NCBI RefSeq assembly: GCF_011297335.1
Contig: NZ_JAAOTJ010000001.1
Span: forward strand, 1,302,001-1,366,000
Direction of reading: 5' to 3'
Source of the DNA: Catellatospora methionotrophica
GTDB lineage: Bacteria > Actinomycetota > Actinomycetes > Mycobacteriales > Micromonosporaceae
Length of the DNA stretch: 64,000 bases
Under the pieces are notes generated by a model. The model saw only the letters and a program-made list of their open reading frames with translations. It was not told the DNA's origin and ran no database searches. The translations under genes were made by a program, and so were the position numbers. Every line of letters starts with the position of its first letter. Within the stretch, counting starts at the first letter, position 1. Below are positions 8,507 through 16,991 of this stretch, piece after piece.

Positions 8507-9049
8507 GTGGCATCGAAGGGTCCGCCTGTCTTGGCCTCCCCGCACGGCGACCGCACGGTCGCTTTCAGCCTGCAACTCCAGCGGGCACACCAGGAACTAC
8601 GCCACCGGGTGCGCGAGATCCGCGCGAACATCGGCGATCGCAGCCTGCCCGATGACGTGCTCGCCCACCACTGCCTGGCCTTCTGCTCGGCGCTGACCGA
8701 GCACCACCGCGGCGAGGACGAGGGCATGTTCGCCGACGTGCTGCGCGCCCGGCCCGACCTCGCCCCGACCGTGGCCAAACTCGTCGAGGACCACGGCTGG
8801 ATCACCTCCATCCTGGCCCGCGTCGACAGCCTCGCCACGCGGGCCGCCCAGTCTCCGGGCGCGGACCTGGACGCGATCGGCCGCGAACTCGACGGCCTGA
8901 CCGCGATCATGGACTCGCACTTCAACTTCGAGGAGCGCGTGCTCAGCGCGGCACTGGACCGGGACACGGCCGACAGCGGCTGGTCCGGCACCGTGTTCCG
9001 GTCCGGGCTGAGCGACCGACCCGGGCGGCGGCCCGAGGACCGCACATGA
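8507..9049 (+). CDS. Hemerythrin HHE-domain protein
   Basis: The product is about 180 residues if it starts at the in-frame GTG 8507. Upstream in-frame GTGs are possible, and the longer frame to 8318 encodes low-complexity sequence. The four-helix HHE fold is shown by an ordered set of iron ligands: His28, the HHxxE block at 66-70, His96, and His138xxxE142 (DSHFNFEE). Hemerythrins bind a di-iron centre for O2, NO or redox sensing or for iron repair in the cytoplasm. The exact start cannot be decided because GGAGG at 8501-8505 nearly abuts the GTG. It lies 34 bp before the aminotransferase gene and may be cotranscribed with it. Confidence 0.75.
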   Translation: MASKGPPVLASPHGDRTVAFSLQLQRAHQELRHRVREIRANIGDRSLPDDVLAHHCLAFCSALTEHHRGEDEGMFADVLRARPDLAPTVAKLVEDHGWITSILARVDSLATRAAQSPGADLDAIGRELDGLTAIMDSHFNFEERVLSAALDRDTADSGWSGTVFRSGLSDRPGRRPEDRT

Positions 9050-9083
9050 TCTCCTAGGATGTCCGCACCGTGAGGGGATCTCC

Positions 9084-9983
9084 ATGCTTCAGCGCTACGA
9101 CCAGCGCAACGCCGACCTGAAGTACTGGGTCAACGGCGTGCTGCGCCACCGCGACGAGCCGGGGATCTCCCCGTTCGACTCCGTCGTGCAGGGCGGCGAC
9201 GCGGTGTGGGAAGGCCTGCGGCTGTACCAGGGCCGGGCCTTCGCCCTGGACGCGCACCTGGCGCGGCTGCGCCGCTCGGCGGCCGCGCTCGGGTTCGCCG
9301 CCGTGCCCTCCGATGAGGAGATCACCGCCGCGCTGACCGCGACCCTGCGGGCCAACGAGATGACCGACGGCGTACACATCCGGCTCACCCTGACCCGGGG
9401 CGTGAAGGTCACCAGCGGCATGGACCCGCGGCTCAACCAGTCCGGCTGCACGCTGATCGTGCTCGCCGAGCACAAGGCCCCGGTGTACGACACCGGCGGC
9501 CTGAAGCTGGCCACCTCCAGCGTACGGCGGCCCGGCGCGGACGTGCTCGACCCGAAGATCCACCACAACAACCTGATCAACTCCATCCTGGCGAAGATGG
9601 AGGCCACCCTGTCCGGAGCCGACGACGCGCTGATGCTCGACGGGCGCGGCTTCGTCGCCGAGACCAACGCCACCCACCTGTTCGCGGTCGTACGCGGCCA
9701 GCTGGCCACCCCCCGCACGGTCGCCTGCCCGGAGGGCGTCACCCGCGAGACGGTGCTGGCCCTGGCCGCCGACGCGGGCATCGCGATCGAGGTGCGCGAC
9801 ATCTCGCTGGCCGAGATGCACTCGGCCGACGAGGTGTTCTGCACCGGCACCATGGGCGAGATCGCGGGCGTGGTCCAGATCGACGGGCGCACCATCGGCG
9901 ACGGCACGATCGGCCCGGTCACCAGGCGCATCGCGGACATCTACCTCGCGCACGCCCGTGGTTCGGGCACGGTGGTGGCCTGA
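9084..9983 (+). CDS. Class IV aminotransferase (BCAT/D-amino-acid transaminase-like)
   Basis: The 299-residue protein has the fold-type IV PLP pattern. The amino-terminal substrate segment is WVNGVL...GDAVWEGLRLYQG. Lys158 in LDPKIHHNNLINS is the expected Schiff-base lysine, Glu193 in FVAETNATHLF contacts the PLP ring, and GTMGEIAGV (about 254-262) binds the cofactor phosphate. Branched-chain and D-amino-acid transaminases and aminodeoxychorismate lyases share this layout; the sequence alone does not decide the substrate. GAGGGG lies upstream of the ATG. It ends 10 bp from the stop of the convergent sulfotransferase-like gene. That neighbour is noteworthy because plant proteins named BCAT-like combine the same two domains in one chain. 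Confidence 0.85.
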   Translation: MLQRYDQRNADLKYWVNGVLRHRDEPGISPFDSVVQGGDAVWEGLRLYQGRAFALDAHLARLRRSAAALGFAAVPSDEEITAALTATLRANEMTDGVHIRLTLTRGVKVTSGMDPRLNQSGCTLIVLAEHKAPVYDTGGLKLATSSVRRPGADVLDPKIHHNNLINSILAKMEATLSGADDALMLDGRGFVAETNATHLFAVVRGQLATPRTVACPEGVTRETVLALAADAGIAIEVRDISLAEMHSADEVFCTGTMGEIAGVVQIDGRTIGDGTIGPVTRRIADIYLAHARGSGTVVA

Positions 9984-9993
9984 GCCTCGCGGC

Positions 9994-10701
9994 TCACCTC
10001 AGCCGGTGGGCGTGCAGTTCGTCGTAGTACGGCTGGGCGGCCTCGACGAGGTGGCGCAGCCGGTCGGGGACCACGGCCGGGGACGGGTCGTAGGCGGCGA
10101 AGCCGGTCGAGGCCTCCACATTGGCGTACCAGTGCGGGGCCCATACGCCGTCGGTGTCGCGCGGGCCGGGCGGCCAGGCCAGCATCGCCGGGTCCCCGCC
10201 GATGCCCAGTGCCGCGCACAGTTTCGCCAGCACCCCGGCCGGGTCCCGGAGCAGGTCCGCGGTGTCGACCACGGGTCCGCCGTACGCCGCGAAGATCTCG
10301 GCCTGCTGGGTGAAGCCCAGGTCGGCCAGGGTCGGCTCGCCGCGCACCTTCGCGTACGACGCGACGACGTGCGCCGGGTCGCGGATGAGATACGCGTTGG
10401 CGAGTTCGCCCAGCCAGTCCCGGCCGATGTCGGGCAGCAGGTGGTGGGTCATGTGCTTCTGGTAGTGCACGTCGACGCCGTCCGGCAGCGGCCCGGTCAG
10501 CGCGGCGGCCACGTCCTGCCAGCGCCGTGGCTGGCTGTCCAGGATCTCGGCGCGGCCCGGGTGGTCCAGGCCGGTGACGTCGAGGTAGTGCGCGTACAGG
10601 GGCTCGTCCACGACCAGTGTGTCCGCCCGCGCGCCGAAACTGCGCATGAGCGCCGTCGACACGTTGCGGGGCCCCGACCACATCGCCACCCGAGTCACCA
10701 T
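9994..10701 (-). CDS. Sulfotransferase-like P-loop protein
   Basis: This 235-residue protein starts at the ATG at 10701, which has GAGGAGG upstream. The amino-terminal MWSGPRNVSTALMRSF (residues about 7-22) is a P-loop-like PAPS 5'-phosphosulfate-binding motif. YLIRDPAHVVASY (near residue 104) resembles the 3'-phosphate-binding RDP motif of sulfotransferases, and the carboxy-terminal half contains helices typical of the fold. Actinobacterial homologues are annotated as sulfotransferase family, and as I recall the same domain is fused in plants to a BCAT-like aminotransferase. Here the aminotransferase gene is immediately adjacent and convergent. No acceptor substrate can be inferred from the sequence. 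Confidence 0.7.
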   Translation of the reverse strand: MVTRVAMWSGPRNVSTALMRSFGARADTLVVDEPLYAHYLDVTGLDHPGRAEILDSQPRRWQDVAAALTGPLPDGVDVHYQKHMTHHLLPDIGRDWLGELANAYLIRDPAHVVASYAKVRGEPTLADLGFTQQAEIFAAYGGPVVDTADLLRDPAGVLAKLCAALGIGGDPAMLAWPPGPRDTDGVWAPHWYANVEASTGFAAYDPSPAVVPDRLRHLVEAAQPYYDELHAHRLR

Positions 10702-10922
10702 CGCCGCCTCCTCGTGACGCAGCGTACCCGGCAATGATCACCAGCGGGTGGACCGCGCCACGCCGGACACGACACCCTAACCGGTGAAGAGCGTGCCCAT
10801 TCACGACGTCATTCATCAATCCACACATTTAAGCGGGTTACGGTCGGCCTCCATAACCTGGCGCACCGTGACGGGCCACCGTCCGTCCATACGCCACGGC
10901 TCCCGTCGAGAGAGGCGTCCCC

Positions 10923-13400
10923 GTGCGACGATCACAAGTCGGTACCCGGCCCATCCTGCTCCTAGCCACCGCCCTGGCCCTGACGTTCGCGCCGCCGGCG
11001 GTCATGGCGGCAGCCGATCCCCCCGCGCTCGCACCGGGCACATTGACCAAATCGGTGCAGAACAACACCGACCCCGGCTCGAACCCCGCCGACCACGGCG
11101 ACGTCCTCAAGTGGGTCATGTCCTACGACGACCCCGGCGCGGGCGGCTCGGTGACCGTCACCGACCCGATCGGCTCCGGCCAGGCCCTGGTCCCCGGCTC
11201 GCTGAAGGTGCCGCCGGACTGGGTGAAGTCGTGGTCCACCGACGGCACGACGTTCTCCACCACCGAACCGGGCTCCGGCGTGGTCGCCGTCCGCGGCACC
11301 AACCCCGACCTGCAGCCCGGCGGCACCAGCCTGACCCGGCTGCTGCTGCCCCCGGTGCAGCCGACCACCACCGCGACCGGCGGCGACGGGTTCACTCCGC
11401 TGCTCTACCGGGCGGCCAACGGCGCGATCGAGTCGTGGAACATCTACCACCACCTCGTCCCGGCGAACCCCAAGGTGGTCTGCATCAACCTGCTGACCAG
11501 CCAGCCCTGCTCCGGAGGGCCGTGGCCGAAGCCGCTGAACACCACCGCCGGGCCGCTCGGCTCGGGCAGCACCGGCAACCTGGCCAGCCCCATGGCCGGG
11601 CAGTTCGTGTTCGACCCCGCCCGGCCGGGCATCGTCTACTACCCGGCGAGCACCACCGCCGACCTCGGCGTCGCCTGCCTCGACCTGGACAACCGTGCCA
11701 ACTGCGGCTTCTTCCCGCTCACGCCGACCGGCGGCTCCCCGTCGGCCAGCAACAGCCTCGCGGGGCTGACCGAGCTGAACGGCAACCTGTACGCCGTGTC
11801 CACCAACGGATCCGTGCTCTGCCTGACCATGAGCAGCCGGACCCCGTGCGCGGGCCAGCCGTACGCCGGGATCGCCGCACCGCACAGCGACACGTCGGTC
11901 AACCCCGGCCTGTACTTCTACGGCTCCACCACGCTGGCCGGCGGGAAGATGTTCATCTCCTCCTCGCCCAGCAGCGGCGCGAAGCTGTCCTGCTTCGACC
12001 CGGCCACCACGACCACCTGCGCCGGCTGGGCCACCCCGAAGGCGGCCGGTCCGGCCGGTGTGATCACCTACGGCGTCTTCACCTCGTACACCACCACCGG
12101 TGCCGAGGAGGGCGCGTGCGTGCCCACGCCGAGCCCCTACCAGCTCAACTGCTACACGATCGCGGGCGCATCCCTGACCCCGCCCGCGTTCCCGGCGATG
12201 CCCAGCGGCGCGCTGACCTTCAACCCGAAGGTCATCACCGGCCCGGACGGGCACCTGCGCAGCTACTTCCCGTTCTGGGGCGGGCCGATCCTCGGCGCGA
12301 CCGGCTGCTGGGACTGGAACACCGACGCGGCCTGCGCCGGGATGGCGTTCCCGAAGACCCACCCCGGTGTCGGCGGCAACGGCAACACCCGCGACTACGG
12401 CTACGACTACGACGAGGCCGGCGAGTGCCTGCTCGGACTCGGCGACGCGGGCCTGCTGTTCTCCATGGACCCGGTCACCGGCGCGTCGCCCTGCTTCCGC
12501 GCGGGGGCGTCGCTGAGCCTGACCACGCCCGACTTCTACTGTGACGGCGCGTCCGGGCACATCACCGGATACCAGGACGCGCGCCTGGTCGACATCGACA
12601 TCGCCAACATCGACCTGGCCAACTCCGCCGCGACCGTCAGCAAGCCCGACAACACCGTCATCGCGACCCTGCCGTTCGCAGCCGACGGCAGCGTCGACCT
12701 GTCCGGCATCTCGCCGAGCACGTATCCGGCGCTGGTCATCGACGCCAGCCTGCGGCTGCTCAACGTCGACGACTTCGGCGGCGGCAACGAGCCGCACCTG
12801 GTCGCGGGCTTCGTCGGCGACCCGCCGCAGATCTGCTTCCAGACCAAGCTGAGCAGCGACTGCGGCGTGTACTCGGTGTCCAACACCGCCAGCGGCACCG
12901 ACGCCGGGGGCGCGCTCACCTCCAACACCGTCCAGCAGCCCATCAACCCGGGACAGGCCTGCCAGCCGAACATCGCGGTCAACAAGGAGATCTGCAAGGA
13001 CTCCCGTGCCTCGCGGTGCGGGCCGGGCGGCGCCGGGCCCTGGGGCAAGACCAGCCCGGCCGGGCTGCTCGGCATCCTGGGCACGGCGTACTGGCGGATC
13101 ACGGTGACCAACACCGGACCGGTTGACGCGGTCGGGGTGACCGTCAACGACGCGGTCGCACCGGGCTGTGTCACCGCGGCGGGAACGTTCACCGTGGCCG
13201 CAGGGGCGAGCAAGCAGATCCACTGCTCGACGTTCCTGCTGCTGCTGCCGCTGACCAACACGGCCAGCGTCAACTACAGCGCGGCCGGGGCGCCGCAGGG
13301 CACTCCGCCGACCACGTCGGGCACGTCGTCGGCGACGGCCTGCTCGCTGCTGTGCATCCTCGGCTCCCCCGACCGGGCGGCGGAACTGCGCGCCCGGTGA
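10923..13400 (+). CDS. Large secreted cysteine-rich DUF11-type protein
   Basis: The 825-residue exoprotein has a signal peptide cleaved near VMAAA-D (residue about 31). Residues about 40-130 form a first DUF11-like beta-sandwich (LTKSVQNNTDPG, VTVTDPIGSG). Residues about 150-520 are a repetitive beta-rich region with paired cysteines spaced like disulfide-stapled blades (CINLLTSQPC, CLDLDNRANC, CLTMSSRTPC, CFDPATTTTC). A second DUF11 repeat (WRITVTNTGPVDAVGVTVND) lies near residues 725-800. There is no sortase LPXTG motif or carboxy-terminal membrane helix, so the protein is probably secreted. DUF11 repeats usually occur in surface adhesion or matrix proteins. A function is not assignable. 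The GTG start follows a GAGAGAGG-type site. A 16-bp hairpin terminates it. Confidence 0.7.
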   Translation: MRRSQVGTRPILLLATALALTFAPPAVMAAADPPALAPGTLTKSVQNNTDPGSNPADHGDVLKWVMSYDDPGAGGSVTVTDPIGSGQALVPGSLKVPPDWVKSWSTDGTTFSTTEPGSGVVAVRGTNPDLQPGGTSLTRLLLPPVQPTTTATGGDGFTPLLYRAANGAIESWNIYHHLVPANPKVVCINLLTSQPCSGGPWPKPLNTTAGPLGSGSTGNLASPMAGQFVFDPARPGIVYYPASTTADLGVACLDLDNRANCGFFPLTPTGGSPSASNSLAGLTELNGNLYAVSTNGSVLCLTMSSRTPCAGQPYAGIAAPHSDTSVNPGLYFYGSTTLAGGKMFISSSPSSGAKLSCFDPATTTTCAGWATPKAAGPAGVITYGVFTSYTTTGAEEGACVPTPSPYQLNCYTIAGASLTPPAFPAMPSGALTFNPKVITGPDGHLRSYFPFWGGPILGATGCWDWNTDAACAGMAFPKTHPGVGGNGNTRDYGYDYDEAGECLLGLGDAGLLFSMDPVTGASPCFRAGASLSLTTPDFYCDGASGHITGYQDARLVDIDIANIDLANSAATVSKPDNTVIATLPFAADGSVDLSGISPSTYPALVIDASLRLLNVDDFGGGNEPHLVAGFVGDPPQICFQTKLSSDCGVYSVSNTASGTDAGGALTSNTVQQPINPGQACQPNIAVNKEICKDSRASRCGPGGAGPWGKTSPAGLLGILGTAYWRITVTNTGPVDAVGVTVNDAVAPGCVTAAGTFTVAAGASKQIHCSTFLLLLPLTNTASVNYSAAGAPQGTPPTTSGTSSATACSLLCILGSPDRAAELRAR

Positions 13401-13729
13401 CCCGGCAGCTCTGCGCCGGTGGTCCCCCGGCGGAGAGCACCGCAGACACGATGTGAAGCAAGCGGTCGCGGCACCCACCGACGGGTGCCGCGACCGCTGT
13501 GTGACGCAGGTCACGGCAATGATCGATGAGGGCTGCCGACGCACCAGGGTGCACCGTCCCGCAAGCCGCTACCTGGCCGCCCCAGTGCTACCGAGAACCG
13601 GACCGTGCAGCGCGCTCGTAGTCCCCCCAACAGAACCGCATCATCGGACACGGAGCCAGCCTGTGGGCGTCATCCACGGTGGAGGAAGCGGGGTCGCCGA
13701 CGGGCCGTGCCGTGGCTACGGTGGCCCGC
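13401..13729. other. Gene-free stretch after the DUF11 protein
   Basis: About 330 bp separate the DUF11 gene from the acetyltransferase. The left part holds the strong hairpin at 13461-13498. In the remainder I see no convincing gene, tRNA or repeat; the last 100 bp presumably contain the GNAT promoter. Confidence 0.5.
13461..13498. terminator. Perfect 16-bp terminator hairpin
   Basis: AGCGGTCGCGGCACCC and GGGTGCCGCGACCGCT pair perfectly around the hexanucleotide loop ACCGAC, 60 bp after the DUF11-protein stop. No T-tract follows, as usual for actinobacterial hairpin terminators. Confidence 0.85.
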
Positions 13730-14251
13730 ATGCCGATTCTGATAGCACCAACCACCAGCCTCCATGCCGCCTTCCAGGAGTGTCGTGACGACTGGGGGCC
13801 CGGCCTGCACGAGGACGGCTTCGGCATCAGCGCCGACGACGACCTGGACTCTCCCGAGGGCTTCGCCGACTGGGTGCACCGGCGCAACGCGCTCGACCAC
13901 GGGGCCGGGGCACCGTGCCCGGCGGAGCGGCACGGCTCGTGCCGGTGGATCGTGGAGGACGGCCAGGTGCTCGGCGGCATCGCCCTGCGGCACCAGCAGA
14001 ACGACGACCTCGGCCAGATCGGCTACGGCGTACGCCCGTCGGCCCGCCGCCGCGGCCTGGCCAGCTGGGCTCTGGGCCAGATGCTGCACGAGGCCCGCAC
14101 CGTGCTCGGCCTGGACCGCGTGCTCATCCCGTGCCTGGAGGACAACGCCGCCTCGGCCCGCACGATCGAGAGCCAAGGCGGCGTGTTCCAGGGCATCCTC
14201 GACACCGGACACGTGCGGGTCCGCCGCTACTGGATCAGCCTCGACCGGTGA
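13730..14251 (+). CDS. GNAT family N-acetyltransferase
   Basis: The 173-residue cytoplasmic enzyme has the acetyl-CoA pyrophosphate loop at residues about 98-111 (GYGVRPSARRRGLA, the R/Q-x-x-G-x-G/A pattern). The preceding beta-strand is IVEDGQVLGGIALRHQ, and the carboxy-terminal block DNAASARTIESQGG is typical of RimJ-like GNATs that act on small amines or amino acids. The ATG at 13730 (MPILIAPTT) is chosen over the upstream 13679 because the amino-terminal extension lacks fold character. No ribosome site is strong at either start. It ends ten bases before the convergent dehydrogenase stop. The acceptor substrate is unknown. Confidence 0.8.
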   Translation: MPILIAPTTSLHAAFQECRDDWGPGLHEDGFGISADDDLDSPEGFADWVHRRNALDHGAGAPCPAERHGSCRWIVEDGQVLGGIALRHQQNDDLGQIGYGVRPSARRRGLASWALGQMLHEARTVLGLDRVLIPCLEDNAASARTIESQGGVFQGILDTGHVRVRRYWISLDR

Positions 14252-14261
14252 GAAGCCTCCG

Positions 14262-15587
14262 TCAGCCGGCTGTCGGGCACTGGGCGAGTTCGGAGTGGCC
14301 GTACAGCAGGTCGGCCGGCACCCCCTGCAGCGCCACCGGTCGGCGGAACCTCTCGATCGCCTCGGTGCCGACCGACGTCGACCAGGCCGCCGACGTCGCC
14401 GGCCACGGACCGCCGTGCTGCATCGCGTCGCAGACCGCGACCCCGGTGGGCACGCCGTTCCAGACGATCCGCCCGGCCCGCGCCAGCAGGCCCGGCAGCA
14501 GCACCCGGGCCCGCTCGCGGTCGCCCTCGGCGGCGAACACCGACGCGGTCAATGATCCCTCCAAACGCGACGGCACGTCCTCGGCGGCTCCGACGGCGAT
14601 CACCACCGACGGCCCGAAGTGCTCCTCCAGCAGCTCACCGGTCAGTTCGCCGACGCTGACGACCACCGCGAACGGCGCGGGCGTGCCCGCACCCGCGACG
14701 ACCCGGTACGCCGCCGACGCGTGCGCCTGCCACCTCTCGTGCGCCCGGGTCATGCCGTCGGTGAGCATCCGGTGCACCGGCAGCGCCGCGACGGCTGCCG
14801 CCAGCTCGTCGGCGAACGCGGCCGCGTCCGTCACCACCAGGCCCGGCTTGGTGCACAGCTGTCCCGCGGAGCCGGTGACCGCCGCGGCCAGCGCCGACAC
14901 GGTCGCCGGGACGGCCGCGCCGGGCAGGACCAGCACCGGGTTGAGCGAACCCATCTCGGCGTACACCGGAATCGGGTCGGGCCTGGCCGCGGCCGCGTCC
15001 ATCAGCGCCCGGCCGCCGGTCAGCGACCCGGTGAAGCCGACCGCCCGGATCCCCGGTGCCCGCACCAGCTCCAGAGAGACCTCGGGACCGCCTGCGACCA
15101 GTGAGAACGCTCCGTCGGGCAGGGCCTGGGCGAGGATCCGCCCGAGCAGTTCGGCGGTGCGCGGCTGCGCCGGGTGGGCCTTGACCACCACCGGGCAGCC
15201 CGCGGCCAGCGCCGAGGCGGTGTCGCCGCCGCTCACCCCGAACGCGAGCGGGAAGTTCGACGCGGCGAACACCGCGACCGGCCCGACCGGCACCGGCACC
15301 GTCACCACGTCGCCGCCGCCCGCGGCGACCCCGGCCGACACCCGCCGCCACGGCTTGGCCGCGTGGTCGCCGAGCAGGCGGAACTGGCCCGTGGTGCGGT
15401 CCAGCTCACCGCGCAGCCTCGCCTCGGTCAGCCCGGTCTCCGCCAGCGCCGTCGCGACGATCTCGGCACCGGCCGCGGCGAGCGCGTCGGCGCACGCGTA
15501 CAGCATCGTGCGGCGCTGGTCGCCGGTCTGTGCGGCCAGGTGCGGCGTGGCCGCTGCCGCTCGCGACACCGCGGTGGACACGTTCAT
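14262..15587 (-). CDS. NADP-dependent aldehyde dehydrogenase, ketoglutarate-semialdehyde type
   Basis: The 441-residue member of the ALDH superfamily resembles alpha-ketoglutarate semialdehyde dehydrogenases of the C5/C6 sugar-acid pathways. Asn111 lies in FAASNFPLAFGVSGGD, Lys136 in VVVKAHP, and the nucleotide loop FTGS at 185-188. The general base is Glu211 in YAEMGSLNP and the catalytic Cys245 lies in GSAGQLCTKPG. The SNFPLAFGVSGGDTASA block is diagnostic of this subgroup. The enzyme is shorter than the usual 480-530 residues, mostly through compact ends. It would oxidise 2,5-dioxopentanoate to 2-oxoglutarate, which would fit the arabinose-releasing enzymes farther along the window, but the gene is not in a sugar operon, so this link is only inference. 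Confidence 0.85.
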   Translation of the reverse strand: MNVSTAVSRAAAATPHLAAQTGDQRRTMLYACADALAAAGAEIVATALAETGLTEARLRGELDRTTGQFRLLGDHAAKPWRRVSAGVAAGGGDVVTVPVPVGPVAVFAASNFPLAFGVSGGDTASALAAGCPVVVKAHPAQPRTAELLGRILAQALPDGAFSLVAGGPEVSLELVRAPGIRAVGFTGSLTGGRALMDAAAARPDPIPVYAEMGSLNPVLVLPGAAVPATVSALAAAVTGSAGQLCTKPGLVVTDAAAFADELAAAVAALPVHRMLTDGMTRAHERWQAHASAAYRVVAGAGTPAPFAVVVSVGELTGELLEEHFGPSVVIAVGAAEDVPSRLEGSLTASVFAAEGDRERARVLLPGLLARAGRIVWNGVPTGVAVCDAMQHGGPWPATSAAWSTSVGTEAIERFRRPVALQGVPADLLYGHSELAQCPTAG

Positions 15588-15652
15588 GCGCGCTCCCTGC
15601 CTCGTCCGGCGGCCGGACCGCCCTGGTTACTGGTTACTCTTGTCCGCAAGTG

Positions 15653-16222
15653 ATGCGACGACAAATCGGCGACCGGCCCCTCGGCCGCCGACGACGCGCA
15701 ACGATTCGCCGGGACGGTGCACCCTTGGACGCGACCCAGCCGCAGAGCCCGCAGGACACCCGGCCGACGACCGGCCAGGAGGAAGCGGACCGGGCGGCGA
15801 TCGAGGGCATCGTGGGCACGTTCTTCGCCGCGTTCACCTCCGGACCGGACGGTGCCGCGCGCCTCGACGCGCTCCGTGCCCTGTTCCTGCCCGGTGCGGT
15901 CATCGTGAAGACCTGCGGCGGCGAGCCGACGGTGTACGACGTCGACGGCTTCATCACGCCCCGGCAGGCCCTGCTGACCGGCGGCACCCTGACCGGGTTC
16001 AGCGAATGGGCCCTGCCGGGACGGACCGACGTGTTCGGCGACATCGCCCAGCACTTCTGCGCCTACGCGAAGGCCGGTGAGCTCGACGGGGTCGCCTTCA
16101 CCGGGCGGGGCATGAAGACGCTGCAGTTCGCCCGCACCGGCGACGGCTGGCGGATCAGCGCCGCGGCCTGGGACGACGAGCGCGAGGGCCTGGTCGTCGC
16201 CGACGACGCGACCGGCCGGTGA
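15653..16222 (+). CDS. NTF2-like (SnoaL/DUF4440-type) protein
   Basis: The product is about 189 residues from the ATG at 15653, or about 165 from a TTG at 15725 that has a weak GGGACGG site; the start is unresolved. The conserved part begins with ADRAAIEGIVGTFFAAFTSG, the first helix of the NTF2 cone fold. It continues through LRALFLPGAVIVKTCGG and ends GRGMKTLQFARTGDGWRISAAAWDDE, the strand pair typical of DUF4440/SnoaL-like proteins. Such proteins can be small hydrolases, isomerases or binding proteins; no catalytic set is obvious. It is divergent from the aldehyde dehydrogenase, and its stop codon abuts that of the next gene on the other strand. Confidence 0.7.
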   Translation: MRRQIGDRPLGRRRRATIRRDGAPLDATQPQSPQDTRPTTGQEEADRAAIEGIVGTFFAAFTSGPDGAARLDALRALFLPGAVIVKTCGGEPTVYDVDGFITPRQALLTGGTLTGFSEWALPGRTDVFGDIAQHFCAYAKAGELDGVAFTGRGMKTLQFARTGDGWRISAAAWDDEREGLVVADDATGR

Positions 16223-16885
16223 CTACTCACCGGTGAACCGGTGCCGGGCCCCGGCCGGGGTGAAGGCGAACGTCGTCTCGAACGGGCCCCGGCCGTGCCG
16301 CACCGCGATCAGCACCAGGTCCGGCTCGGGCTGGCCGGTCGTGGCGTCCCAGTCGTAGGTGCTGGTGAAGTGGAGGCTGACGAGGTCTTCGGACCGGTCG
16401 GCGGCCGCGTAGGCCAGCGTCTTCGGGTAGCGCCGGTTCGAGCCGCCGAACAGCACCGACGGCGGCCCGAACTCCGCGACGACCTCGTCGAGACTGCGGT
16501 CCCGGGCGGTCCACGCGGCCGCGCCCTCGCGCAGGCGGCGGTGGTCGGCGTCGGGCAGCGTCCGGTCCACGGTGAGCCAGCCGTGCCGCCAGGCGAACTC
16601 GGCGTACACCGAGGCGGCCGCGCCGTCGTCCAGATAGCCGTCGACGAGCTGCGCGAACGCACCGCGTACGCCCAGGGAGTTGGCGGCGTCGCGGGATCTG
16701 AGGTCTTCCTGTTCCCGCTGCCAGCTGTCGGTGACGCCGTCGATGAACGCCATCGTGTCCGTGCACAGGCGCAGGGCGACCTCCCCGCCGTACATGCCGG
16801 ACCTGCGCAGGGCATCGTTGAGCCGGTCGAGGTGGAACCCTCGCACCTCGTCGAGGGTCGGGCGGACGGCGCCGTCGGCAGACAT
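16223..16885 (-). CDS. Conserved hypothetical protein
   Basis: I do not recognise this 220-residue soluble protein. It starts RPTLDEVRGFHLDRLNDALRR, has a long helical middle rich in Arg/Asp, and ends in a beta-rich part (LVSLHFTSTYDW, LVLIAVRHGRGPFETTFAF). No signal peptide or membrane segment is present. Coding is supported by consistent third-position GC and by the exact abutment of its stop with the convergent NTF2-like gene (16222/16223), which leaves no space for a terminator. It is divergent from the methyltransferase gene across about 106 bp. Confidence 0.6.
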   Translation of the reverse strand: MSADGAVRPTLDEVRGFHLDRLNDALRRSGMYGGEVALRLCTDTMAFIDGVTDSWQREQEDLRSRDAANSLGVRGAFAQLVDGYLDDGAAASVYAEFAWRHGWLTVDRTLPDADHRRLREGAAAWTARDRSLDEVVAEFGPPSVLFGGSNRRYPKTLAYAAADRSEDLVSLHFTSTYDWDATTGQPEPDLVLIAVRHGRGPFETTFAFTPAGARHRFTGE

Positions 16886-16991
16886 TCCGAGATGTTCTCA
16901 CGATCGACGCCGGAACCGGGGGCGGCGCGGCGGGCCGGTCGTGCCCGTAAACCGATGGCGGCCGGGTGGCAGGGCGGGCAGGCTCGGGTCC

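Noticed and set aside
10962-13544. An 860-residue minus-strand frame opposite the DUF11 protein
   Set aside because: Low-complexity Arg/Gly/Val sequence typical of antisense frames in GC-rich DNA; no start context or motifs.
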